Shown piece by piece: positions 1 to 5,796 of a DNA stretch of 6,417 nt. The first letter of the stretch is position 1, and each line of letters starts with the position of its first letter. The stretch comes from Comamonadaceae bacterium (lineage in GTDB: Bacteria; Pseudomonadota; Gammaproteobacteria; Burkholderiales; Burkholderiaceae). The stretch covers positions 1-6,417 of the forward strand of contig CANCCJ010000143.1 of assembly GCA_947374535.1 (NCBI GenBank), given 5' to 3'. The notes under the pieces are model-generated. The model made no database searches. It was not told the DNA's origin and was given only the letters and a program-made list of their open reading frames with translations. The position numbers and the translations under genes were made by a program.

Positions 1-471
1 ATGGCGGCTAAAACAACGTCGGTGATCATGTTCTTGGTGGCTGCTGCGATGGTGTCGGCTTGGTTGATCACCGTGGCCAACTTGCCAGCACAAGTGGTGA
101 GTTTGCTTGAGCCTTTGCTGGGTAACCCCACAATGCTGATGGCAGCCATCATGGTGTTGTGCATGGTCGTCGGTACGGCGATGGACATGACGCCTACCAT
201 TTTGATCTTGACACCTGTGTTGATGCCCATCGTCAAAGCGGCTGGCATTGACCCTGTGTATTTTGGTGTGTTGTTCATCATCAACAACTCGATTGGCTTG
301 GTCACACCGCCAGTGGGCACTGTGCTGAACGTCGTGGCGGGTGTGGGGCGTATGCGCATGGATGATGTGACACGCGGTGTCATGCCTTTCATGGCCGTGC
401 AGTTCATCGTCATGTTCTTGATGGTGCTGTTCCCATCCATCGTGATGGTACCTGCGCGCTGGTTATATTAA
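1..471 (+). CDS. dctM: TRAP transporter large permease DctM, C-terminal part (5' end outside window)
   Basis: This is the C-terminal third or so of the large membrane subunit of a TRAP transporter, an inner-membrane sodium-coupled importer of organic acids. The visible 156 residues are almost all hydrophobic, with likely membrane spans near residues 6-27, 42-62, 66-80, 86-110 and 128-150. The family-typical TPPVG motif (residues 102-106) is present. DctM proteins are usually about 425-430 residues, so most of the protein lies upstream and the ATG at position 1 is almost certainly an internal methionine. The small permease dctQ would be expected just upstream, also outside the window. The solute-binding protein gene follows 87 bases later on the same strand. 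The family call is firm; the substrate is inferred only from the downstream quinate/shikimate-type enzymes. Confidence 0.92.
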   Translation: MAAKTTSVIMFLVAAAMVSAWLITVANLPAQVVSLLEPLLGNPTMLMAAIMVLCMVVGTAMDMTPTILILTPVLMPIVKAAGIDPVYFGVLFIINNSIGLVTPPVGTVLNVVAGVGRMRMDDVTRGVMPFMAVQFIVMFLMVLFPSIVMVPARWLY

Positions 472-479
472 GTTTCTTT

Positions 480-522
480 CCTCCAGTCTGTCCGGGTACG
501 CCAGACAGGGGGACTTTTCTTT
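480..522 (+). terminator. Imperfect hairpin plus T-rich tail between dctM and dctP
   Basis: Arm 480-490 pairs with 502-512: five pairs (GTCTG/CAGAC), one A-A mismatch, then five more pairs including one G-T wobble, around an 11-base loop. A T-rich tail (TTTTCTTT, 515-522) follows closely. This resembles a weak intrinsic terminator or attenuator inside the transporter operon, or an RNA processing or stabilising hairpin that lets permease and binding protein be made in different amounts. The stem imperfection and interrupted T-tract make the efficiency uncertain. Confidence 0.45.
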
Positions 523-558
523 GGCGTACGACCGCAAAGTTCATCAGGAGACACTGAC

Positions 559-1581
559 ATGAAACGTGTATTTATCAAGACCGTGATCGCAGCCGTGGCC
601 ATGGCCGCTATGGGCATCGCCTCGGCACAAGTGAAAACCATCAAGTTTGCCAACCAGAACAGTGCGGGTCACCCCATCGTGCAAGGTATGGAAAAATTCA
701 AAGAGATCGTCGAGAAGAACTCCGGCGGCAAGCTCAAAGTCAACATCTTCCCAGGTGGCACTTTGGGTAGCGACCAAGCCAACGTGTCTGCCATCCAAGG
801 TGGTTCCCTCGAAATGGCTTCCATGAACTCTGGCATCTTCGCGAGCCAAGTCAAAGAATTTGGCGTGTTCGATTTCCCATTCATGTTTGCTACCACCAAA
901 GAAGCCGACGCAGTGGTTGACGGCGCCTTCGGTAAGAAGATGCATGCCAAGTTGGAAGAAAAAGGTTTGATCGGTTTGGCTTACTACGAACTGGGCTTCC
1001 GTCACATCACCAATGGCAAGCGTGCCATCAACAAAGTGTCTGACCTCGAAGGCCTGAAGTTGCGCGTGATTCCTAACCCCATCAACGTGGACTGGGTGAA
1101 AGCTTTGGGTGCCAACCCCACACCACTGCCATTCCCTGAGTTGTATGCCGCTTTGGAACAAGGTGCTGTGGATGGTCAAGAAAACCCCATTCCCACCATC
1201 AACAGCGCTAAGTTGTACGAAGTGCAAAAGCACATGGTGCTGACCGCTCACCAATACAACCCACAGTCCGTGGTGATCAGCAAGAAGTTCTGGGACACCT
1301 TGAGCGCGGCTGAGAAAAAGGTGGTCTCTGATGCCGCCATTGAGTCTGCCAAGTTCCAACGCGACACTGCTCGTAACTTGGAAGCCAGCTTGTTGGCTAA
1401 CTTGAAGAAGAACGGCATGCAAGTGACTCAGTTGCCCGAGTCCGAAATGACTATCTTGCGCGACAAGATGCGTCCTGTGACCGCCAAGCATGGCGTGACT
1501 GTTGGTCAAGACTTGGTCAAAGAGTTGCAAGCTGAAATCGATAAGGCGCGTTCAGCTGCACCTGCTAAGAAGTCCAAGTAA
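559..1581 (+). CDS. dctP: TRAP transporter periplasmic solute-binding protein, DctP family
   Basis: This is a secreted substrate-capture protein that delivers its ligand to the DctQM membrane subunits. The 340-residue length suits the family. Residues 1-23 form a Sec signal peptide: a KR start, a hydrophobic core, and an ASA cleavage site before Q24. The mature part keeps DctP hallmarks: the segment GLKLRV with R169, which in the family forms the salt bridge to the ligand carboxylate; the segment LPFPELYAALEQGAVDG (about 189-206); and the following QENP (207-210). The ATG at 559 is supported by an AGGAG ribosome site at 546-550, eight bases upstream. The C-terminus ends in a short lysine/alanine-rich tail. 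A strong terminator follows. The carboxylate ligand fits quinate, shikimate or a related acid given the downstream genes, but specificity cannot be read from the sequence. Confidence 0.95.
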   Translation: MKRVFIKTVIAAVAMAAMGIASAQVKTIKFANQNSAGHPIVQGMEKFKEIVEKNSGGKLKVNIFPGGTLGSDQANVSAIQGGSLEMASMNSGIFASQVKEFGVFDFPFMFATTKEADAVVDGAFGKKMHAKLEEKGLIGLAYYELGFRHITNGKRAINKVSDLEGLKLRVIPNPINVDWVKALGANPTPLPFPELYAALEQGAVDGQENPIPTINSAKLYEVQKHMVLTAHQYNPQSVVISKKFWDTLSAAEKKVVSDAAIESAKFQRDTARNLEASLLANLKKNGMQVTQLPESEMTILRDKMRPVTAKHGVTVGQDLVKELQAEIDKARSAAPAKKSK

Positions 1582-1594
1582 TTGGCTTCGTGAT

Positions 1595-1627
1595 GCTTCG
1601 CCGCTTGAATGCGGCGAAGCTTTTTTT
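1595..1627 (+). terminator. Strong intrinsic terminator after dctP
   Basis: A perfect 10-bp GC-rich stem (GCTTCGCCGC at 1595-1604, GCGGCGAAGC at 1611-1620) with a 6-base loop is followed directly by seven T residues (1621-1627). It begins 13 bases after the dctP stop codon. The aroQ start is only 37 bases beyond its end, so it either separates two transcription units or acts as a partial terminator that lowers catabolic-gene expression relative to dctP. Confidence 0.92.
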
Positions 1628-1650
1628 GTTGAATGAATCTAAAAATTCTT

Positions 1651-1658
1651 AAGGGAAG
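1651..1658 (+). promoter_or_regulatory. Ribosome binding site that sets the aroQ start
   Basis: The purine-rich AAGGGAAG ends six bases before the ATG at 1665. The alternative in-frame TTG at 1659 abuts this site with no spacing, so the ATG is the better start. Confidence 0.7.
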
Positions 1659-1664
1659 TTGCGT

Positions 1665-2108
1665 ATGAAAGTCTTGATGCTGCACGGCGTGAACCACAAC
1701 ATGTTTGGTAAACGCGATCCCAAGCAATATGGCACCATCACACTCGATGAGATCAATGCCAATTTGCACACGCTTGGCAAAGAATTAGGTGTTGAGGTGA
1801 CGTGCTATCAGACCAACAGTGAAAGCGACATGTGTGAGCGCATTCATCAAGGCTACTTTGATAACGTCGACGCTGTGCTGATCAACGCTGGCGCTTGGAC
1901 CCATTACAGCTATGCCATTCGCGATGCCTTGGCTGTGTTGACTTGCCCAGTGGTCGAGCTGCACATGTCTAACATTCATGCCCGTGAAGAATTTCGTCAC
2001 AAGTCGGTGTTTGCCGAAATTGTGAAAGGCCAAATTTGTGGCTTTGGTGCTGACAGCTATGCGTTGGCTTTGCGTGCTGCTGTGTCTGCCGCTCATTCCT
2101 CTAAATAA
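1665..2108 (+). CDS. aroQ: Type II 3-dehydroquinate dehydratase (AroQ/QuiB-like)
   Basis: This cytoplasmic enzyme interconverts 3-dehydroquinate and 3-dehydroshikimate. The 147-residue length is typical of the small dodecameric type II enzyme. By alignment from memory with the Mycobacterium tuberculosis enzyme, the catalytic set is present: R17 and Y22 on the flexible lid (KRDPKQYG), N74 in INAGAWTH, E98 and H100, and R111 in the signature SNIHAREEFRH (102-112). The N-terminal motif, usually LNGPNLNLLG, reads LHGVNHNMFG here, a marked departure. That divergence and the position between a TRAP transporter and aromatising enzymes point to a catabolic role (quinate to protocatechuate) rather than the housekeeping shikimate pathway. 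The next gene starts three bases after its stop, implying co-translation. The fold is certain; catabolic versus biosynthetic use is inferred from context. Confidence 0.93.
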   Translation: MKVLMLHGVNHNMFGKRDPKQYGTITLDEINANLHTLGKELGVEVTCYQTNSESDMCERIHQGYFDNVDAVLINAGAWTHYSYAIRDALAVLTCPVVELHMSNIHAREEFRHKSVFAEIVKGQICGFGADSYALALRAAVSAAHSSK

Positions 2109-2111
2109 ATC

Positions 2112-2963
2112 ATGAGTACACCGAGTCTGGTCATCAATGGCAACACGCAGTTGATTGCCCATATTGGCTTTCCCACGCACACCTTTAAGTCGCCCATGAT
2201 TTACAACCCGTACTTCGCCAGTGCGGGCATCAATGCGGTGGTAGTGCCGATGGGTTGTCAAACGCCAGACTATCCTGTGTTTTTGAAATCGGTGTTCAAC
2301 CTCACCAATATTTGCGGCGCGCTCATCACTATGCCGCACAAGGTGGTGACGGTGGGTTTGCTCGACGAAGTCACGCCCACCGTGCGCGTCGCCGGTGCAT
2401 GTAACGCCGTGAAAAAGCTGGCGGATGGCCGTTTGGTCGGCGACATGTTTGACGGTGCGGGCTTTGTGCGCGGTGTGCAGCGCAAAGGTGTTGACCTCAA
2501 CGGTAAACGTGTGCTGGTGGTCGGCTCGGGCGGTGTGGGTTGCGCGATTGCAGCATCGCTGGCTGGCACAGGCATTGCCGCCATCAGCTTGTTTGATGTA
2601 AACACTGCCTCTGCCGAAGCTTTGGGCCAACGCTTGAAACAAAACTATCCTCAGATCGATGTGCGCACGGGCTCGAACGACCCCGCTGAACACGACTTGG
2701 TGGTCAACGCCACGCCCATGGGGATGAACGAAGGCGATGCCTTGCCGATGGATGTGTCGCGCATTTCGCCCGACGCATTTGTGGGCGAAGTCGTGATGAA
2801 AACCGAAATGACTGCCTTCTTGCAAGCTGCTAAAAACCGTGGCTGCCGCGTGCAGGTGGGCTCGGACATGTTGTTCGAACAAATCCCTGCTTACCTCGAG
2901 TACTTTGGCTTGCCCACTACCACCGCAGAAGTGCTGCGCGATGTGGCGCAGTTAAGCTACTGA
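2112..2963 (+). CDS. Divergent shikimate/quinate dehydrogenase-family enzyme (AroE-like paralogue)
   Basis: This is a 283-residue two-domain AroE-fold oxidoreductase. The substrate domain keeps the catalytic pair K77 (TMPHK) and D114 (GDMFDGAGF), plus N98 (GACNAV) and Q257 (GSDMLFEQ). Against E. coli AroE, two shikimate contacts differ: the Ser14 position is F25 (in THTFKSP; Ser16 is kept as S27) and Asn59 is L71. The usual NTD is MFD (112-114). The cofactor domain has a glycine-rich GSGGVG loop (138-143) and D162 at the end of the second strand, where NADP-using AroE has the NRT motif, so NAD is the likelier cofactor, as in quinate dehydrogenases. NATPMGM (199-205) is also conserved. No clear ribosome site precedes the ATG; translation is probably coupled to aroQ. 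It likely oxidises quinate, shikimate or an analogue after uptake; the exact substrate is open. Confidence 0.85.
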   Translation: MSTPSLVINGNTQLIAHIGFPTHTFKSPMIYNPYFASAGINAVVVPMGCQTPDYPVFLKSVFNLTNICGALITMPHKVVTVGLLDEVTPTVRVAGACNAVKKLADGRLVGDMFDGAGFVRGVQRKGVDLNGKRVLVVGSGGVGCAIAASLAGTGIAAISLFDVNTASAEALGQRLKQNYPQIDVRTGSNDPAEHDLVVNATPMGMNEGDALPMDVSRISPDAFVGEVVMKTEMTAFLQAAKNRGCRVQVGSDMLFEQIPAYLEYFGLPTTTAEVLRDVAQLSY

Positions 2964-2982
2964 CGTTAGATAGATTTTTCTT

Positions 2983-2986
2983 GGAG
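2983..2986 (+). promoter_or_regulatory. Ribosome binding site that sets the HPPD-like gene start
   Basis: GGAG lies six bases before the ATG at 2993. An upstream in-frame TTG at 2981 would overlap this site and is therefore a poor start. Confidence 0.7.
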
Positions 2987-2992
2987 TTTCAG

Positions 2993-3874
2993 ATGACCTT
3001 GCAATCCATACACCGCGAGTCCGTGCCCGACATGCCCAACCGCTTAGGACTAGAGGGGATTGAGTTCATCGAGTACGCCACCAGCCGCCCACAGGCGCTG
3101 GGCCAAGTGTTAGAGAACATGGGTTTTCGTCCCGTGGCCCGTCACCGTTCGCGTGAGGTGACCTTGTATCGCCAAGGCGGTATGAACTTGGTGGTCAACG
3201 CCAGCCCTGATGACGCCCGTGTGAGTGCCACAACCGATGGGCAGCCTGTCATTTCTGCGGTGGCCTTTCGCGTGCGCGACGCCTTGCAAGCCCACACCCG
3301 TTGCATGGAGCTGGGCGCATGGAATGTGAGCAGCCAAGCACAAGCGATGGAGTTGCACATCCCCGCCATTCACGGCCCGGGCGGCAGTCGCTTTTACTTT
3401 GTGGACCGTTGGCAAGAGTTCTCAATTTACGACATCGATTTCAAACCCATTCCTACCGTGGACCAGCACCCACAAGCCACCGCGGGTATGAGCTACTTTG
3501 GTGTGGTGCAGTACATCGGTGCAGGTCGCAGTGCGGATTGGTTGGCGTACTTTGAACACATGTTTGATTTCAGCTTTGTGCCCGACGAGCAGCGCTTTGG
3601 CATCTTGCCCAAGGGCAAGTTGATGAAGAGCCCGTGCGGCAACTTCTTGTGGCAACTCATCGAGCCCGATCCTTGGATGGACACAGACGACTCGCCCGAG
3701 TGTTTGCAACGCATTGGCTTGGGTGCCGCCGATGTGGGCGCCGCAGTGACTGCACTCAAAGCGCGTGGCGTTGAGTTTGTCGAGTCCACCCAGCTACACC
3801 CAGAAGACCGTGGTGCGCTCACACGCAGTGCCTTGGGCTCGGTGTCGTTTGAGCTGGTTCACAAAGACAACTGA
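2993..3874 (+). CDS. HPPD-like VOC-superfamily protein with degenerate iron site
   Basis: This 293-residue protein has the two-module vicinal-oxygen-chelate layout of 4-hydroxyphenylpyruvate dioxygenase (HPPD). The N-terminal module is strongly HPPD-like: GIEFIEYA (22-29), MGFRPVARHRS (43-53), LYRQGGMNLVVN (58-69), AFRVRDA (91-97) and IYDIDF (145-150). In the C-terminal catalytic module, the first iron-ligand histidine aligns with F169/G170, the second with R240, and only the glutamate survives as E287 (SFELVHKDN). The protein is roughly 60 residues shorter than bacterial HPPD, lacking an insert before the last strands and the C-terminal helix. It is therefore unlikely to be an HPPD. A similar HPPD-like domain is known fused to the C-terminus of QuiC1-type 3-dehydroshikimate dehydratases; here it is a stand-alone gene 14 bases upstream of the matching dehydratase-like gene. 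A structural or regulatory partner role is inferred. Confidence 0.82.
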   Translation: MTLQSIHRESVPDMPNRLGLEGIEFIEYATSRPQALGQVLENMGFRPVARHRSREVTLYRQGGMNLVVNASPDDARVSATTDGQPVISAVAFRVRDALQAHTRCMELGAWNVSSQAQAMELHIPAIHGPGGSRFYFVDRWQEFSIYDIDFKPIPTVDQHPQATAGMSYFGVVQYIGAGRSADWLAYFEHMFDFSFVPDEQRFGILPKGKLMKSPCGNFLWQLIEPDPWMDTDDSPECLQRIGLGAADVGAAVTALKARGVEFVESTQLHPEDRGALTRSALGSVSFELVHKDN

Positions 3875-3888
3875 ATCAAGGCCACTTT

Positions 3889-4782
3889 ATGAACCTACTC
3901 GACGGTTTCGGTATGGACACCATCACGATGGCGGGCTCGTTAGAGGCCAAACTGTCGGCGATGAAAGACGCAGGCTTCTCGCAAGTCATGCTCATGGCGC
4001 GTGACTTGGTCACCCACCCCGGCGGCGTGCCTGCGGCGGTGGCAGCCGTGCAGGCCAGCGGTTTGCGCCCTACAGGTTTTCAGGTGTTGCGCGACTTCGA
4101 AGGTTTGTCAGGTCACTTGCACGGCTACAAAGTGGACATCGCCAAGTCCATGCTCGAAATGTGCGCCGCCACAGGCAGCAAAGTGTTGTTGGCCTGTTCG
4201 TCCACCTCACGCCACGCCACGGATGATCTCGATCACATCGCCCGCGATTTAAAGAAGCTCGCCATGATGGCCTTGCCCTTGGGGATCAAGGTGGCTTATG
4301 AAGGTTTGTCATGGGGCCGCACGGTCAATGAGTTCACTACCTCGTGGGATGTGGTGTGCCGCGCCGATTGCCCCAACCTTGGCATTGGTTTGGACTCGTT
4401 CCATATTTTTGCCGCCAACACCTCGTTGGACGCCATTGAAGACCTCGACCCTGAAAAGATTTTTTTGGTGCAACTGTCGGACTTTATGTGGCACGAAACC
4501 CCCACCTTTGAAGACCGCATGACCACTGCACGCACTTTCCGCGTGTTTCCAGGCGAGGGCGTGCACAGCGAAGCTTTGGCTGACTTGGTGTTGCGCCTAG
4601 ACCGTATTGGCTATCGCGGCGACTACAGTTTCGAAGTCTTCAATGACGATTACCAACAATTGCCACTTGCCACCGTCGCCGAGCGCGCCCGCAAGAGCGC
4701 CACATGGTTGCACGACAACGTGCTGCACCGCTCAGCGCCGTTGCCTGCTTGGACCCGCACACCCACCCACACACACCCATGA
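3889..4782 (+). CDS. Probable 3-dehydroshikimate dehydratase, TIM-barrel (sugar phosphate isomerase/AP endonuclease 2 fold)
   Basis: This 297-residue, metal-dependent TIM barrel of the xylose-isomerase-like superfamily most resembles the N-terminal domain of QuiC1 dehydroshikimate dehydratase, which converts 3-dehydroshikimate to protocatechuate in the cytoplasm. The likely metal ligands appear in order: E138 (AYEGLSWG), D169 (GLDSFHI, with H172 nearby), Q195 (LVQLSD) and E249 (SFEVFND). This spacing closely matches the Glu-Asp-Gln-Glu set recalled for QuiC1. R210 and PGEG (221-224) add to the family pattern. A CAAGG ribosome site at 3877-3881 supports the ATG. The last dozen residues form a low-complexity Pro/Thr/His tail. 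Related barrels include hydroxypyruvate isomerase and inosose dehydratase/isomerase families; the AroQ and AroE-like neighbours and the HPPD-like gene favour the dehydratase. Confidence 0.82.
   Translation: MNLLDGFGMDTITMAGSLEAKLSAMKDAGFSQVMLMARDLVTHPGGVPAAVAAVQASGLRPTGFQVLRDFEGLSGHLHGYKVDIAKSMLEMCAATGSKVLLACSSTSRHATDDLDHIARDLKKLAMMALPLGIKVAYEGLSWGRTVNEFTTSWDVVCRADCPNLGIGLDSFHIFAANTSLDAIEDLDPEKIFLVQLSDFMWHETPTFEDRMTTARTFRVFPGEGVHSEALADLVLRLDRIGYRGDYSFEVFNDDYQQLPLATVAERARKSATWLHDNVLHRSAPLPAWTRTPTHTHP
4758..4778 (+). repeat. A/C-only low-complexity tract before the aldo/keto reductase start
   Basis: Twenty-one bases consist only of A and C in short CA and CCCA units. They encode the Thr-His-Pro tail of the upstream TIM-barrel protein and occupy the place where the next gene's ribosome site should be. 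No Shine-Dalgarno-like purine run is present, so the next gene probably depends on translational coupling through the ATGA overlap at 4779-4782. Confidence 0.6.
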
Positions 4783-5780
4783 AACAACGTCAACTCGGTC
4801 CCTATCAAGTGTCAGCCATTGGCCTAGGCTGCATGAACCTCAGTCACGCTTACGGTGCACCGCCTGCACCTGAAGTGGGTGAGGCCTTGATTCACCGCGC
4901 CTTAGACCTGGGCGTGACGATGTTTGATACCGCTGCTTTGTATGGTTTTGGCACCAACGAGTCGTTAGTGGGCAAGGCGCTCAAAGCGCATCGCAACGAA
5001 ATTACCTTGTGCAGCAAGGGTGGCATGGCCGGTGTGTCATTCCCCGATGGTGTGAAGCGTGTGATTGATGGTCGCCCAGAGACGCTGCGCAAAAACTGCG
5101 AAGACAGCTTGGCCCGTTTGGGTACCGATGTGATTGACCTGTATTACCTGCACCGTTGGGATAAACAAGTGCCCATCGAAGACAGCGTGGGAGCCCTGAG
5201 CGACCTCGTGCGTGCCGGCAAGGTTCGTGAAATTGGCTTGAGCGAAGTCTCTGCCACCACCTTGCGCAAAGCGCATGCCGTGCACCCCATAGCGGCGGTG
5301 CAAACCGAATACTCGCTGTGGACACGTAACCCTGAAATTGCCGTGCTCAAAGCCTGTGAAGAGTTAGGTACGACCTTTGTGGCCTTCAGTCCCGTGGCGC
5401 GTGGTTTCTTGTGCGGTGAATTGCGTGACGTGGGGACTTTGGCTGCCAACGATATTCGCCGTGCCATGCCGCGTTTCAATGCTGATACCTATGTGGCCAA
5501 TTTACCTTTGCTTGATGCCTACCAATCCATTGCCCGCGAAGTGGGTTGCACGCCGGCACAACTGGCCTTGGCTTGGTTGTTGCACAAAGACAGCAAGCTC
5601 ATCCCGATTCCTGGCACGCAAAACATTCGCCATCTCGAAGACAACATCGCTGCTGCGGATGTGGTGCTGTCGGCAGACCAGATGCAGCGCTTAGAAGCGC
5701 TCATCAATCAGCAGACGGTCAAAGGGCCGCGTTACAACTCGCTCAATGCCTCTGAGGTCGATACCGAAGAATTTGTTTGA
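4779..5780 (+). CDS. Aldo/keto reductase
   Basis: This 333-residue NADPH-type aldo/keto reductase has a TIM-barrel fold and acts in the cytoplasm. The catalytic tetrad is complete: D50 and Y55 (FDTAALYG), K80 (CSKGG) and H125 (YYLHRWD). The C-terminal cofactor-binding segment is present (PGTQNIRHLEDN, 278-289). Length and motifs resemble the AKR13-like group of bacterial reductases (YajO/IolS-style relatives). The start was chosen at the ATG overlapping the previous stop (ATGA), which places the usual beta-hairpin sequence RQLGPYQVSAIGLG at residues 4-17; a longer reading from 4704 would add 25 residues that lie inside the upstream gene. As last gene of the operon it probably interconverts an alcohol and a keto group on a hydroaromatic or side substrate. 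Its exact reaction cannot be told from the sequence. Confidence 0.9.
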   Translation: MKQRQLGPYQVSAIGLGCMNLSHAYGAPPAPEVGEALIHRALDLGVTMFDTAALYGFGTNESLVGKALKAHRNEITLCSKGGMAGVSFPDGVKRVIDGRPETLRKNCEDSLARLGTDVIDLYYLHRWDKQVPIEDSVGALSDLVRAGKVREIGLSEVSATTLRKAHAVHPIAAVQTEYSLWTRNPEIAVLKACEELGTTFVAFSPVARGFLCGELRDVGTLAANDIRRAMPRFNADTYVANLPLLDAYQSIAREVGCTPAQLALAWLLHKDSKLIPIPGTQNIRHLEDNIAAADVVLSADQMQRLEALINQQTVKGPRYNSLNASEVDTEEFV

Positions 5781-5796
5781 TTTGGGGTGGGCGGAT

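Noticed and set aside
1..3. ATG at the first base as the true start of the permease
   Set aside because: The protein would be only 156 residues and begin in the middle of the DctM fold; the window edge simply falls on an internal methionine codon.
544..1530. Long minus-strand open frame (328 codons) opposite dctP
   Set aside because: It lies antisense to a clear solute-binding protein gene, and its His/Gln/Leu-rich translation shows no recognisable domain; it is a codon-bias shadow.
1659..1664. Upstream TTG start for aroQ
   Set aside because: It sits directly against the ribosome site, and the extra residues are not part of the AroQ fold; the ATG at 1665 has proper spacing.
1785..2882. Long minus-strand open frame (365 codons) opposite aroQ and the AroE-like gene
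   Set aside because: It spans two well-supported plus-strand genes, is rich in His and Arg, and has no recognisable family motif.
2112..2963. Housekeeping shikimate dehydrogenase AroE
   Set aside because: Pocket residues and the cofactor loop depart from biosynthetic AroE, and it sits in a transporter-linked catabolic cluster.
2981..2992. Upstream TTG start for the HPPD-like gene
   Set aside because: It overlaps the GGAG ribosome site that serves the ATG at 2993.
2993..3874. Genuine 4-hydroxyphenylpyruvate dioxygenase of tyrosine breakdown
   Set aside because: Two of the three iron ligands and the C-terminal helix are absent, and the neighbours are quinate/shikimate-type enzymes, not homogentisate-pathway genes.
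4704..4778. 25-codon N-terminal extension of the aldo/keto reductase
   Set aside because: The extension lies inside the upstream gene in another frame and does not match the family; the ATG at 4779 places the conserved N-terminus correctly.
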